This document shows positions 1 through 12,879 of a stretch of DNA of 64,000 nucleotides, piece by piece. Numbering within the stretch: the stretch's first letter is position 1; each line of letters begins with the position of its first letter. The notes under the pieces were generated by a model. That model searched no databases. It saw only the letters and a list, made by a program, of their open reading frames with translations, and was not told the DNA's origin. This DNA is from Lumnitzera littorea (lineage: Eukaryota; Streptophyta; Magnoliopsida; Myrtales; Combretaceae), in contig JAMXBB010000004.1 in the NCBI GenBank assembly GCA_024138015.1, positions 9,546,828-9,610,827 on the forward strand, read 5' to 3'. The position numbers were made by a program, and so were the translations under genes.

Positions 1-410
1 CCATATCATGTTAGCATGTGCTCCTGGAACTAAAGGTATGTAATACTTCTCATATGTGGTTTTTATTTGCCATTTATGCTAATCTTAGGTTTGAGGAAAG
101 AATTTTACTTAATGTGAGGGGTGCGTGAATGATGATTGGGGACTTTAATAAAGTCTTGACAAGCAATGAGAAGTGGGGTTGAATAATTGTAAGTCAAAAT
201 AGAGCTGAAAATATCAATGTATGAATGTCAAAAGGTGGACCTAGACTTTGCAGGCCCAAGATTTATCTGGACCAAAAGATCAAAGAATATCTATGATCTA
301 GTCCAATTGTGATTGGATAGAGTCTGGCCAATTATGAGTGGAGACGGCTTTTTTCGGAAAATAAAGTAGTTCACCTTTGTTCATTCATTCTGATCACTTA
401 CCATTACTTT
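1..410 (+). pseudogene. LINE endonuclease-domain fragment
   Basis: Translation in shifting + strand frames gives a decayed L1-type apurinic endonuclease. MIGDFNKVL appears near 133, LDFAGPRFIWTKRSKNIYD near 243-300, then a degraded LDRVW and a degraded SDH-type end near 390. These match the C-terminal half of plant LINE endonucleases. Several stops and frameshifts are present and no reverse transcriptase follows, so this is a dead fragment continuing beyond the left window edge. It lies on the opposite strand to the LINE at 4276-16345 and is a separate insertion. Confidence 0.7.
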
Positions 411-1430
411 GAAATACTTAACCTTTAATAGGATAAGTCAAACCAGCTAATAAGGACGTTAGTCGGTGCCTCCATTATAACATCATCATGGCAGCAGTAT
501 CACCATGTTGCTTAGCCAACATAAGCACCTAAGGACCAAATCAATCACACACCTAGACCTCTCGAGCTTGTGTTGACTTGATTAGGCTTATGGTCTAAGC
601 TGTGCTTCTTTAAACTTGGCTTCCCTATCTTCGTGATCGACCTCAACCTAAGCCTATTATATAACCTATCCAACTACAATAGTCACTAATAGTTATGACA
701 TTACGCAAAAGGCCAAACGACCAGGTTAATAACTACCTCCTAAAATTGCGAACCATGTCGAACCTTATAACTCTACTGCTCATTACTTGCGAATGTAGCT
801 TCTGTCCGCTAATAACTCTTCAACTACCAGCTTCACTCCTCTATAAATATAAGGCTATCATCTAACGATAAACCATTAAGTATTTTACGCACTTGAGCCT
901 TCTCTTTTCATTCGAACATCCTTATACACTTAACTGATTTAAGTATTAGAACAATATCTCGACGCCCCTCACTGTTCCTTGTCTTGCAAGTTCACATAAG
1001 TGTGTAAAGCCCAATCTCTACAAATCTCTATCGGTCAAAACCTAAAGATGACAGAGTGTAATTGCACTATTCAAGTATTATGGTTTCCTTTGGGGAAAAA
1101 ATAAAAATAAATATGTACAAAAAGTTTCCTATATTTTGTCAAAATATATCTTATACCTTGTACACAATATATAACATTATAAATATGAATAAGTTTGAAA
1201 AATATAATTAAAATTAATCCAAGTTAGAAAAATTTATAAACCATTATGATATGTAAAATCCATAAATAAATCTTATATTTCATTTTTATTATTTAATTTG
1301 TTAGTTTATGTTTTTATTTCAATTCATTATAATATTTATATTTTATTCAAGGATTGTCTGTAGTGTACTCATCATTAATTGTTATTGTGGAAATTTTATT
1401 GGTAAATAACTAATATTATTATGCATTTCA
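411..1430. other. Unassigned repeat-like intergenic DNA
   Basis: No coding sequence is visible. The TATA-like CTCTATAAATATAAGG near 839, followed by pyrimidine-rich sequence, resembles the promoter and R/U5 part of an LTR. I could not find TG/CA ends or a target duplication, so it stays unassigned. From about 1080 it becomes very AT-rich. Confidence 0.4.
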
Positions 1431-1439
1431 GGTGTTTTA

Positions 1440-1660
1440 GTGTCATTCATTGATCAAAACCTATGCTATTCTTTCAATCAAAAAGTGGAATGAGTATTCT
1501 ACAACTATTCCATTTCACTAAGACACACGATAATAGAAATTGTTAACACCCATGACGTATTTTGTGATATTTGTTAAGTTGCCTAATAAGGTTATAAAAA
1601 AATCGCACTCCAAAATCAAAATGAATGGAATTAAAAAATCGATTTTTTTTCAAACGATTT
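1440..1660. repeat. Dispersed repeat, left copy, first part
   Basis: This segment, beginning near AACCTATGCTATTCTTTC, is clearly similar to 16350-16570. It is interrupted at 1660 by a solo LTR and resumes at 4096. It contains GGAATGAGTATTC-type inverted motifs, as found at ends of some plant MITEs, but full element ends are not resolved. Confidence 0.6.
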
Positions 1661-4095
1661 TGTAGACATCTAATTTTTGCTCCTCTATAGTCCTAATATT
1701 TATTTTTACAAAAAGGGTCCTAATTCAAAAAAAAAATAACAAAAAAAATTAATAAAAGATAAAAATAATAAAAATTTAACAAATGATGAAAATATCAAAA
1801 AAATAAGAAAAGAAAAAAAAATTATTATAAAGAGTTTTGTAGATTTTTAGGAAGTAAATTATTTTAGAGTCATTAGTTTTAGTTTAATTAAAAAAAAATT
1901 ATTTTAGGGAATCAGATAGTTTAAGTATAGTTTAATTGTACTGAATGTCAAGGTACAAGCCAACGACCTAACGAATAAGTATCAGAGTATTTGGGTTGGA
2001 TTTAATTTGAGGTCTTAGTTTGAGTCTCAGAAAGAACCTATGTCTTTATTTTTCTATATTTTACAAGAGCGAAAGAAATAAACAGGATTCATATCTAATT
2101 AAAAACATTTGAATCTGATTTGATTTTATTAAATCAGATTCGAATTAATTTGGATCTAGTTTAATTATTATCAAATCAAATACAATAGATACAATAGATA
2201 TGATATGGTTTGACTTATATAAAATTACACACTCATTAGGGAAAAAAAAAGCCATAACACCTATTACCCGTAAACCTAGAATAAGTTCTACTGAAGTCCA
2301 CTTTCCCTTAAAGCAAAATGCATAGTGAAACAACAGTAGCCATACAACTCTCAAACAACAGCGCCAAACTCCAACTAAGCCAAACGCTACTGCTGCAATT
2401 TGCAACGACATATCTACGCTTGTACCCTGCCTTTCATCGTAACTCAGTCCCTCTCGTACAATGCCAGACCCCCCTTCCTCGTGTGACACCCGCACTGGCC
2501 GAGCACCGTTCACAATGACGCAACACACATACTTCACCCACTAAGCTCGCGATTGAACATAGTAACTCACAGCTACAAACCCTAACCCACATGGACAGCT
2601 GCAACACCAAACAACACCACCTACTACATCAATATGACACACCAGTGCCTATCCTCCTCGTTTAGCAGCTACGCCTACACAATCACCACTACAGCCCCCA
2701 TCCACACTGCTGCACTTGCCAACCGAACACTCCATGAAAGCAGTGATACTGATCTCCACAATCAGCTACTATACCAAAGTCCACACTACAACAAATAGCA
2801 ACCGCAGTAGTACACTGACTTCACGATAGCACAAAGCGCAGAAACAAGTCAACGCATCACACGGTTAGATTTCCAAACACCACTGACGCTCCAGCACATC
2901 AGTCCGCACATTGAACGATTAATGATCAACAACACCACAGTGCACGATTCAGCACTGACAGTCACGTCTCCACCATAAACGGCCACGCGGGTACCCTACT
3001 ATCCTTCCTTGCTGCAGTACATCCCTTGATCCTTCAATAACAATTAGGTTCGGTTCGATCTTGTTTTATTTATTATTTATTATATCATGTTATGTTATCA
3101 TATGATGTATATATAGATATGTGCATAGAATAGTATATGTTTAGTATTACTTTCCAAATATTACGTAGATTAAATAAAAATTTAAGTAAATGGTTGTTTA
3201 ATAGTAGTCATTTAAATAGGGATGTGAATATTAGTTTAGAAATCGTTAAAATTAGTTTTTGTTATATATAAATCTGTATATTTTACTAATCAAATATAAT
3301 ATAATGTGTGAATATGTTGATATAGGGGTTTTAGTATTAGTTTTTACATAAACATATTATATGGAAATATTTTATTTTAGTAGTTCGTTATATATATTAG
3401 TCTAGTTTAGCATTAGGTTGTTTTAGAATTTCTCATTTAGAAAAGTTATTTTCTTTTTAGGAAAAAAATAATAATTAACCTATTTCAAGAATTAGGACGT
3501 TTTAGAGAACTTTTTATAAAATAAGAATACTAAAGAGTTAGGACCCTTTTGGAGTTTTGAAAAACTAAATTAATAATAACGTAAACTTGTTCAGTTTCAA
3601 AAATTAAAATCAATTAACATATTAAAGATTTTTTTTTTAAAGAACTACGATCGTCTGATCCTGGCTAGCGAGTACGTAGGCACCTTCGGGGCGACGATAA
3701 AATCTGTATAAACTTAGGTTCTTTTTCTTTTGATTTTATTTATTTATTTTAATTATTATAGTTAGAAAGATAATCTTAATTTCGGTAAATAAATAGTGGT
3801 ACCCGTTAAGGGTTTAATAGGTTAGCCCCCGAACTTAGAATCCTCTAGTTCTTCATTAAAATTGAAATTAAAGACCAGTAACTAAATCGTAATCAATTTA
3901 CCTAATTGGTTACGATTTTCTTTTATTTTCCCGACTTCGATCGAGTGGCGACTCTAAAAATTATTTTCAATAAAAAATCGAAATTTCTCAATTTCTTTAG
4001 TTGAGGATTAATATTAAATGGGTTGGGGTTTAGTATTAATTAGGAAATGAGAAATTAATTTTTAAATAAAAGAAACCGAAAAATCAGGCTCGACA
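1661..4095 (+). mobile_element. Solo LTR, Tat/Ogre-like family, 2.4 kb
   Basis: It starts TGTAGACATC and ends GGCTCGACA, matching both ends of the LTRs at 4979-7993 and 12880-14790. The final 470 bp (about 3630-4095) align throughout with 7530-7993. The flanks are GATTT (1656-1660) and GGTTT (4096-4100), a 5-bp target duplication with one mismatch. The interrupted target is the dispersed repeat whose uninterrupted copy lies at 16350-16690, which independently fixes both ends. No internal sequence or second LTR is attached. Confidence 0.8.
2265..3040. other. C-rich, A-rich anomalous segment inside the solo LTR
   Basis: This stretch is rich in C and A on the + strand (many CAC, CAA, CCA words) and stands out from the AT-rich LTR around it. 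The related LTRs lack it: they pass from the promoter region into AT-rich sequence directly. Short open frames occur on both strands, but none resembles a protein I know. It may be subfamily-specific LTR sequence or captured host DNA. Confidence 0.5.
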
Positions 4096-4210
4096 GGTTT
4101 GATTCAAGAAAGTGAATTAAGCCAAACTATTTTGAATCAAAATGGTTGATTAAACAAAAAAAAAATGCAATTTCTTTGTGTTGTTTTATTTTTTTTGGAT
4201 CAATCTTCCT
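4096..4210. repeat. Dispersed repeat, left copy, second part
   Basis: This continues the repeat begun at 1440 after the solo LTR. It matches 16575-16680, including the motif TGGTTGATTAAA followed by an A-run and ATGCAATT. Similarity fades before the LINE poly(T) near 4276. Confidence 0.6.
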
Positions 4211-4275
4211 GAATTTCATAAAATATTTCATCTCTTATTCTTCTCTGTCTTATTTTTGGATCAATTATTAAGTTT

Positions 4276-4978
4276 TTTTTTTTTTTGCAACAGAAAACTT
4301 TATTAGAAGAACATTGTATGGAGGTCTACCCTTTGAATCGAACAACAGAGGAGAAAGCAAAAGAGATGGAGGCCTAACAGCTCGAACAGACAAGCTCATC
4401 CCCTTTTTACCTTGTATTGCTACTTAGTTGGCACAAGCATTTGCACAGCACTTTACAAAAGACAAAGCAACAAAATCAAACAAACTACAAGAATCTAGAA
4501 GAGAAGAGACTACATGTCTAATTTTCCAAAAGTAACTAGCAGAATTAATCAAACTATTGAAAACTACTTGAGAGTCTATCTCAATAATGATGTTCTTCCA
4601 TCCTTCTTGAGTTGCAAAATTAATGGCTTTAAGGGTTACAGAGGCTTTTGCTTCTTTAACATTCAAGAGAGAAGATGGGGACGAGAAAGCAGCTAATAAC
4701 GTACCATGATGATCTCCAGCCATAATCCCAATACCATCCTTTCTAGTTGGATTACTCACTACTACATCATAATTCAACTTCACTACACCTATTGGCGGAG
4801 GATGCCATTTATCTTACAATCAATATCCACACTCCTAATGTGATTGCATTCATTTTTCTGTCTTTTAGTAAATAAAATGTAGTCTTGAACATGCGTGACA
4901 TGTTGTTGGGATTCCTTATCGATAGATTAAACGCTTACTAATAAAAATCAGCATCTTCATGGCACCGATTAACACTAT
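4276..4978 (-). pseudogene. LINE 3' end: RNase H domain and poly(A) tail
   Basis: On the - strand this reads the C-terminal RNase H-like domain (RVT_3 type) of a plant L1 LINE. WHPPPIGVVKLNYD lies near 4770-4812, followed by GIGIMAGDHHGTLLAAF, the EAKA motif, WKNIIIEIDSQVV and the closing CCANACAN. Plant LINE ORF2 proteins carry this domain after the reverse transcriptase. The T-run at 4276-4286 is the poly(A) tail seen from the other strand. Upstream coding sequence continues at 14791 beyond an inserted LTR element. The open frame spans 4424-4783, with the domain start extending to about 4812. Confidence 0.85.
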
Positions 4979-5849
4979 TGTAGATACTCGATTTTTGCCT
5001 ATAGTAGTTATAATTTTTGTTTTTAGGGTCGTAATTTAGAAAATAAAAAAAAATTGAAAAATGATAAAAAAGACAAAAAAAAAAAGAAAATTATTGGAAA
5101 AAAAAAAGATAAAAAACTAAAAAAGAAAAAATTCGAAAAAATTAATTTGATAGAATCTTGACTAAATAGTTGTCGAAAAAAACAAATCTGATACGATGAT
5201 GTTAAATCTAATAAAATCAAGATTTGTAAGATTCGAATCTATCTTGGATCTTTATCAATTTAAATTCGATTCGATTCGATTCAAAAAATGTGTTTTCGAG
5301 TTTTATAAATAGGGGTTATATGGTGCGAGCCAAGGGGAACAATTACACATTTGTTAAAAACATGCTTGAACTCACTCCTTAGACCAATTCTATAATTGTA
5401 CACGCGATAGGACTGGGTCTCTAATCTGTTCCCTTTTATTAGCTTTACGTGCTTTGCCTTGCAGGTACATAATGGTGTTTTTTAATTATTGTATATAACT
5501 TGTCTTATTTATTTATTTTTATCTCACTTAGTATATATGCAGTTATTTTTAAAACTTATACTAATTTTTTTTATTTTTATCACGTCTTTAATTGCTAGTA
5601 ATTAGTTATAGCATTAGTGTCTAGTGAACATGTATTAAGTTAAATTTTAGTTTTTTTTTAATTTTTTTTAAATTTCATATTTTTAAAATGATATTTTTAT
5701 AAAATCTCATATTTTGCAAAATTTCATTCTTTGCATATTGTATTAATTTAGAAAAATTGCATTGGGCATGTTAAGGTTTTCTAGATAAAAAAATCATTTT
5801 GATGTTCATAAAATAAAAAAGAATCTTTAATTGATTTTTTTTTTATGAC

Positions 5850-6025
5850 AAGACATCTTTTCTATAGTTTAGATGTCTTTTACATAGTTTAGATTTCTTT
5901 TCTATGGTTTAGGCTTCTTTTCTATGGTTAAAATATTTTTTCTATGGTTAAGCATCTTTTCTATGGTTAAGGTATCTTTTCTATGGTTAGGAATCTCTTT
6001 TCTTTTTTTATATTTTAAGCATCTT
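5850..6025. repeat. LTR minisatellite, short allele
   Basis: About eight degenerate units of roughly 19-21 bp built on TCTTTTCTATGGTTTAGG. The same array in the 3' LTR (13722-14010) is clearly longer and explains most of the length difference between the two LTRs. Confidence 0.75.
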
Positions 6026-6218
6026 TTCTATATAAAAAATTCATCATGTAGAGCATTGTATATTTCATAAAAATTGCATATTTCATAAAATTAAGGTTTT
6101 TCTTGAAAATAAAAAAAATTATCACTTAGTTGTTTTTAAATAAAAATCTTAATTTAGGACTTTTCAAAAATTAGGTTTTTAGGTTTTTTTTTTATAATTA
6201 GGAATAAAAATTAGAGTT

Positions 6219-7429
6219 TGATAACTCTTATTTTAAACATATTTCACATGGTGATTTTATAGTATTTTCCTTACATTTTTTGTTTTTTTTAAAGAAATTA
6301 ATACTTAATTGAGTAAAATTTTGATTTCAAGGTTTGAACGCGTTCTTAGATTGAAAACGAAGAAAAGGAATCAAGTTTCACTCAATTTGAAGTTTAAATG
6401 AATGAGTTATGAAGTTTTGAAGTTACACAGTCTAGAACACAATCGTGTCCCTAAGCTGTGTCCATCCAAGAAAATTTGCCAAGGTCAAAAAGTTATACGA
6501 CCTGGGGACACGACTGTGTCCCAGGCCGTGTCTGGTGACGAAAACAGTAACCTTATAATACATTATAAAAGTACATATTAAGGTTTCGAAAAGAAGATTG
6601 GACACTCGAGAAGTGAAGAGACTTGAAGAGAAGGAGAGGAAAAAGGCGAAAGCAACACCCAACTTCAAGATTAAAGAGATTTATCATCAACAAAAGGGGT
6701 TTTTCATGTTTTATTTTATGATTTTGTTGGAACTCGTTTTTAGTTTCATTATGATGGCTTAGAAGTCGTGTATTTAGGATTATGGAACCTATGGTTTCAA
6801 TAAGGTTTCTATCTTTTCTTGATTCAATTATGTTATTTAATTGTTAATTGATATTTCTAGAGTATCAATCTATGATATTATGCATGATGATTGAGAAATT
6901 ACATGTGTAATAAGATCTTGACATAATTGAAGAGAATTACATGTATACTTAAAGATAAAATATATGTTTCTTCCAGAAAATTGTTTGTTTGTGTGAGAAT
7001 TCATTATATATTAATGCGATTCTAAATTATATTACTAAGTGAAGAGATTCCGATAAATAATTTAGGATTAGGGTTAATATGCTTAAGAAAGGTATTAACT
7101 TTAATTGTGAATTCCTCCGGTCAAGAATAATAGAAATTGAATTGAATATATTTTAAGAAGTCACATGTTAAATACTAAGGGAAATAATTCCTAAATACGT
7201 TATTACCTTCTTGAAGTCATTCTTAGTTTTATCGCTTTCTAAATTACTTAATCAAGTCTCATAATTAGGTTAGTTTGTTAATTTTAGTATTTTTAATTCA
7301 TTCAACTCATCACAATTTTCCGGTTAGATAATAGAGTTAAGGTTAATATTAGTATTCGAAGTCTCTGAGGGATCGACTCGGACTCACATTCGCTATATTA
7401 AAATTGATAAGTGCACTTGCCTGATATCA
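6219..7429 (+). mobile_element. Solo LTR of the Athila-like family, nested
   Basis: It starts TGATAACTCTTATTTTAAAC and ends CTGATATCA, collinear with the LTRs at 30284-31508 and 38151-39378. The flanking 5-bp repeats GAGTT (6214-6218) and GAGTT (7430-7434) are perfect. The uninterrupted target is visible in the partner LTR near 14233. No internal region remains, so LTR-LTR recombination is the likely origin. It carries the hairpin GGGACACGACTGTGTCCC at 6505-6522. Confidence 0.92.
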
Positions 7430-7993
7430 GAGTTCTAGGGATTTTTCTTAATAAAAATAAAATGGTTAATAAAAATGCAAATTCAACCAATTATTTTTTT
7501 TTTTTATAAAAAGAACCAACACATTAAAGTTTTCGGAAAGAACTACGATCGTCTAATCTCGACTAGGGGGTACATAGGCACCTTCGAGGCGACGATAAAA
7601 TATACAGAAACTTAAGTTCTTTTTTTCTTTTAATTTATTTATTTATTTATTTTTAAAAATTATAATTAGAAAAATAATCCTAATTCCGGTAAATATATAG
7701 TGATACCCATTAGAGTTTAATAGGTTAGCCCCCGAACTCAGAACCCTCTGGTTTTTCATTCAAGTTGAAATCAAAGACCAGTAGTCAAATCGTAATTAAT
7801 CTACCTAATTGGTTACGGTTTCTTTTCTTTTCTCGACTTTGGTTGGGTGGCGACTCCAAAAATTATTTTCAATAAAAAATCGGAATTTCTCAATTTCTTT
7901 AGTCGAGGATTAATATTAAATGGGTTAGGGTTTAGTATTAATCGAAAATAGGAAAATCAATTTTAATAAGAAACCGGAAAAACAGGCTCGACA

Positions 7994-10900
7994 GTTTGGC
8001 GATCCCATTAGGGATCGCTAGAGGGCTAGTCACTAGAAGTTATCAAAAATAAGATTATTTTTTTCAAAAAAAAAATAAAAAGATGAAATAATAAAAATAA
8101 AAAAAAGAACTTAGGTATGTTATTTTATGTATTTGTTTATTTTATTTTATTTTATTATCTTTTTTTTATTAACATTTTTTTTGTTAAAGTTTATTTACTG
8201 GGGGTAACTTTGAGGGTTTACTTTATTTTTATTCTATTTTTCTAGATCATAAATGTATGGTAGATACGGTCAGAACCAGGCCGTCTTAGGACCTTAGGAA
8301 GAGGGCCATTATGTAAGTTTCGGATGTTGTAGGACAACCACCTTCCGGGGCCGATCAAACTACTCCACTCAAGTTCAAATGCAATTACAGAACCATTGCT
8401 TTAAAAAAACGCGATGGTTGCAAACTTGAGGACTTTTAGAACTCATCTGTTGCTTCACATGAAAACATTTTCTTTAAAAAAAAAAAATCACAAGAACCTA
8501 TGATGTGGCGAACCTAAATGGTCAAGGGCAGTTGTGAAGTTGCAGTTATAATATTTCTCCGTAAATAATTTGTAATAATTCTATGTAAAGTTTAGAATAG
8601 GTGATAATTATAATTTTGATTTTTTTTACATAACTATGGCTAGATCAAGTCAAGGGGCTTCCAAACTGATCCACGTCTACTCACCTCATTGGCTTTAAAA
8701 GATACTCTAGACATGGTTTCAACTTTTTAGCCCAAATAAGTAAGAATTTATTAGGAACAAAATTGGGCTTATCTTGCCCCTATAGAAGAGCTCTATAAAT
8801 ATTACCTTAGTGCGGGTTTTAGTACATCTATGGGAGCTTAAATCTATCGCTTTTTGTTTGGGCCCACATCAGTTGAGCCCAACCCTCATGGAGTAAATAG
8901 AAAACAAAAATAAAAATAAGAAAAAGGAAGTCAAATGAAAAGAATCAAACCTGTAAAATAATAAGTAGTTATCATTATGCCTAATATTCTACCAACCAGA
9001 AATATTTATTCTTTTAGGAAAATTTAGCATTTTGCAAATAGCCTTCTTCATTTGGAATAAATAAGATTTAGATATTTTTTTTGTTTAGTCTTTTGTTTTT
9101 CAGAATTCCTCACTTGTAAATAGATCCTCAGTAATAATAAGTTGTATAAGCTTGTATATAGAATTCTATGAAAGCAATCCTCCATAATCATCTATTTACA
9201 ATTCCATCACTCGGTTTTTGTAATACAAAAGCCCTAAATTTTCCTCTCTCTCTTTCAAAAAAAAAAAAAAAAACAAAGAAAGTAAGAGAAAAGAAAGAAA
9301 AAAGAAGGAAAGGAAAGGAAAGAAAAGAAAAAGAAAGAAATTTGCTAACGGTTACAAATCCTTATAAGGTTTGGGACAAACACAATTACTTGGCCCATTA
9401 AGGCAGATAAGTTAAACAAACACACTTGGCTCAAGAAAATAACTAACCAAACCCGAGCTCTAGCCCATCAAGATAGTTGAACAAACTCAAGGCTTGAGTC
9501 ATCAAGTCCAACCATAAACCGAGTTAAAACGCAAAGCCATGAAACACTATCCTAAGCTTAATCCCTAGTACAAACAAAAAGGGCAATTCATTAGTCCCTT
9601 TCACTTCAAAAGTTGTCAGTTCCAGCCTATTCGAACTCTAAAGAACCTAACCTAAAATCACATATGGAAGCTTAAGGGTGTTAAGACCTATAAGTCTAGG
9701 GCATGGGGCATTTAGTCTTTGAAATTTCACAATTGGGGCATGTTCTAAGGAATTGGGGAGTAAGGTCAATACCTTAAGGTTAATCAATCCCTATGTAAGG
9801 AATTGATAACTCACTTTTAAAAAGTTTTGAATGAAAAGAGGCGAGTTATATCATATACACTAACACTTAAATACTTTGAGAGTTAAGAGACATCACGGTG
9901 AGGATATTTTGGACTCATTCCTTAAAGGAGGTCCATTTTGAATTTGATACACAGATCGAAATGAAGTTAGGCATTCATTTTTAAATCCTAAACACAATTA
10001 TCCTTTGATAACCCCATTAGATTGATCTGGAGTCCTTTCAAATATAAACCTTATCAAGAACCACCTCACAGTGGGGCAATTCGGAGGTTAAGGTCATTGA
10101 TTAGGAGAGATGGATAAAATTGATTTGTGTTTACCCCAATAATAACAATTCAAGGATAATTTTTATTTTCGATAAATTTTTCCCTCTGAAGAAGAGCTAA
10201 TATTTTTCTAAATACCCCAAAGGCTATACATACCTTACCTAAGCCAATGTACTCTGAACCTATGGATTTAGGGCCTTGATTCATTTAGAGATAAAAACTT
10301 GAGAAAAGAGATAGTTATTTTTTGGGAGAGAAAAGAAAGAAATGAAATGAAATGAAAAAAGAAAAAAAGAAAAAAGAAGAAAACTAAGAAAAAGGAAAAT
10401 GAAGAAATACCCAAATATTAGGCTTGAGAAAATCCCTAATCAAAGAAAGCTTAAGTTACTCAAAAAACACAAGGCCTTAAATCGCATTCCTAACCAAAAA
10501 CATAAAACCTCATATTCATTCAGAATCATGTTCTCAACCATAAACCAAAAACTCCATATTTAGTTCAAAATTACACTCCAAATCACAAACATAAATCCTT
10601 TTTATCTACTCGATTCTCAAACACAAGACCTTCCTACCTATATTAGCTCCCTACTCAAAGCTCTTCCAATTTTGAAGAATAATTTATCTAAGATAAAAAT
10701 TATTTTTGAAACTAGGGCAAGCGCACATCTAGTTCATTCTTAAGAGTTCTTGACTTATACCCTCCAGGTTGGACAAAAGCACTTCTTTCAAAATAGGCCA
10801 TCTCAATTAACTTCTTTTGAATTCATTTGACCAAAAGCCCAATTTACAATATTGAACCCAAAAAGACCTAATAGATCGATCAGAGCGTATCACTTACAAA

Positions 10901-11502
10901 CTGGATTATAATTTCTGGAATAGTAATCAAGAGTGAAATCCATACCAAGAGTGCGTAAGGAAATCATCTTCGACTAAACTAATCGTCAGTTACTTTTATC
11001 TTACGAAATGAATGTTTAAGGCCTATCTAAGAACCTTATTATCTAGGTCACAAACTAGGGTGGATATGAGATATCCTATATGATTATAGCATTTGCCTTT
11101 TAAATAGAAATTTGAATCCGTTAGCAAACTTTCAAGGAAAAAGAAGGAAAAAAGAAAATGAAAAGGAAAGAGAGAAAGTGGAGGCTTGTTACAAGTTTTT
11201 CCATTCATTTTCCAATCCATCCATAGTAGACAAATTTTCAATTCATGTTCCTCGTTTGTAAATTTCTCAAATCAAGAGTTTTTTTTTAGTCGGCTATGTT
11301 TCTTAGTTTTACTTTCGACTGTTAATAAAGTTTAAGTGAGTCCGAAGGGTGCTTACCCTTTATCCGTTTTCTCAAAGATATAACCAACTCATAGAACGCA
11401 ATCCCAATCGAGTTTCTTAGAGTCCTAGTCGTCTAACTCACAAAATGTTACCCAACTCAAAATTTCTTCAAGGGATTTAGCAAGCTTAGGAAGTGCTATC
11501 CC
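7994..11502 (+). other. Internal region of the Tat/Ogre-like element, no coding seen
   Basis: No frame gives recognisable gag, protease, reverse transcriptase or integrase. The sequence is A-rich, with purine tracts at about 9255-9345 and 10325-10400. The open frames at 9168-9401 and 11023-11241 are low-complexity and unconvincing. The region is probably degraded or originally non-coding. Confidence 0.6.
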
Positions 11503-12690
11503 AATTTAAGTTTTCCTTGTTTTTTAGGTTTGAGCCAGCTCAAAGGGCACTTTGATTGCTTTGGTTAATCGGCTCATCAGGGCACGACCAAGTTTCCTTG
11601 TTTTTAGGTCTTAGCCAGCTCAAAGGGCGTTTTGACCACCTTGATTAGTCAGCTCATCAGGATACGACCAAGTTTTCCTCATTTTTAGGTTTTAGCCAAC
11701 TCAAAGGGCGCTTTAACCGCTTTGGTTAGTCAGCTCATTAAGACATGACCAAGTTTCTTTATTTTTAGGTCTTAGCTAGCTCAAAGGGCGCTTTGACCGC
11801 CTTGGTTAGTCAGCTTATCAAAGCACAACCAAGTTCCTTCATCTTTAGGTCTTAGCTAGCTCAAATGGCGCTTTGACCGCCTTAGTTAGTCAACTCATTA
11901 GGGCACTACCAAGTTTCTTTATCTTTAGGTCTTAGCTAGCTCAAAGGGTGCTTTAACCACCTTGGTTAGTCAACTCATTAAGGCAAGACCAAGTTTCCTC
12001 ATCTTTAGGTCTTAACCAACTCAAAGGGCACTTTGACAGCCTTGGTTAGTCAGCTCATTAGGGCACCATCAAGTTTCTTCATCTTTAGGTCTTAGCCAAC
12101 TTAAAGGGCGCTTTGACCGCCTTGGTTAGTTAGCTCATTAGGGCACGACCAAGTTTCTTTATTTTTAGGTCTTAGTTAGCTCAAAGGGTGCTTTAATCGC
12201 TTTGGTTAGTCAGCACATTAGGGCACAACCAAGTTTCTTTATCTTTAGGTCTTAGGTAGCTCAAAAGGCGCTTGGACCGCCTTGGTTAGTTAGCTCATTA
12301 GGGCACGACCAAGTTTCTTCACCTTTAAGTCTTAGCTAGCTCAAAGGGCACTTTAACAGCCTTGGTTAGTCAGCTCATTAGGACACGACCGAGTTTCCTC
12401 ATGTTTTAGGTCTTAGTCGACTTAAAGGGTGCTTTGATTGCCTTGGTTAGTTAGCTCATTAGGGCACTACCAAGCTTTCTCAGCTCATATTTTAGGTCTT
12501 AGCTAGCTCAAAGGGCGTTTTAACCGCCTTAGTTAGTCAGCTCATTGGGATACAACCAAGTTCTCTCATTCTGTTAAGGTTTTAGCCAGCTCTAGGAGCG
12601 CTTACCCATTTCAATTATTTTAGGACCTTAGTCAGCTCAAAGAGCGCTTTACTTGCTTTAATTATTCAACCCATAAAGGGATATGACCAA
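11503..12690 (+). repeat. Tandem array, about 80-bp unit, about 14 copies
   Basis: Diverged units share TTAGCTAGCTCAAAGGGCG, then CTTTGACCGCCTTGGTTAGT and CAGCTCATTAGGGCACGACC. Successive AGCTCAAAGGG starts are about 80 bp apart (for example 11537 and 11617). The array lies between the internal region and the polypurine tract. Arrays in this position are known in Tat/Ogre elements and can seed satellite DNA. Confidence 0.9.
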
Positions 12691-12866
12691 ACTCTTATGA
12701 TTCCTTTTAGGGATTCTTATCAACTTACAAGGGCACTACCCTCGCTATTCTTCTTTCCAAACTTACCATTGTTAAATGTCTTAGTGTTCTTTAGGATAAA
12801 GTCGTCTTGAAGCAAAAATGATGTCATTTTTTTCTTCGTGGCAAAGTTTTATTCAAGCTTCACCAC

Positions 12867-12879
12867 AAAGAGGGATAAC
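12867..12879 (+). other. Polypurine tract of the Tat/Ogre-like element
   Basis: AAAGAGGGATAAC directly precedes the TG start of the 3' LTR, where plus-strand DNA synthesis would be primed. Confidence 0.6.

Larger units (their letters stand above)
4979..7993 (+). repeat. 5' LTR of the Tat/Ogre-like element, interrupted
   Basis: It aligns with 12880-14790 except for the nested LTR at 6219-7429 and a shorter minisatellite. Without the insertion it is about 1.8 kb. The TATA-like TTTTATAAATAGGGG lies near 5302, and the motif GGTGGCGACTCCAAAA lies near 7846. Confidence 0.85.

Noticed and set aside
9168..9401. 77-codon Lys-rich open frame
   Set aside because: It is a purine tract inside a non-coding LTR element.
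11503..12690. CRISPR-like regular repeats
   Set aside because: The units are contiguous and diverged without unique spacers, in a plant LTR element.
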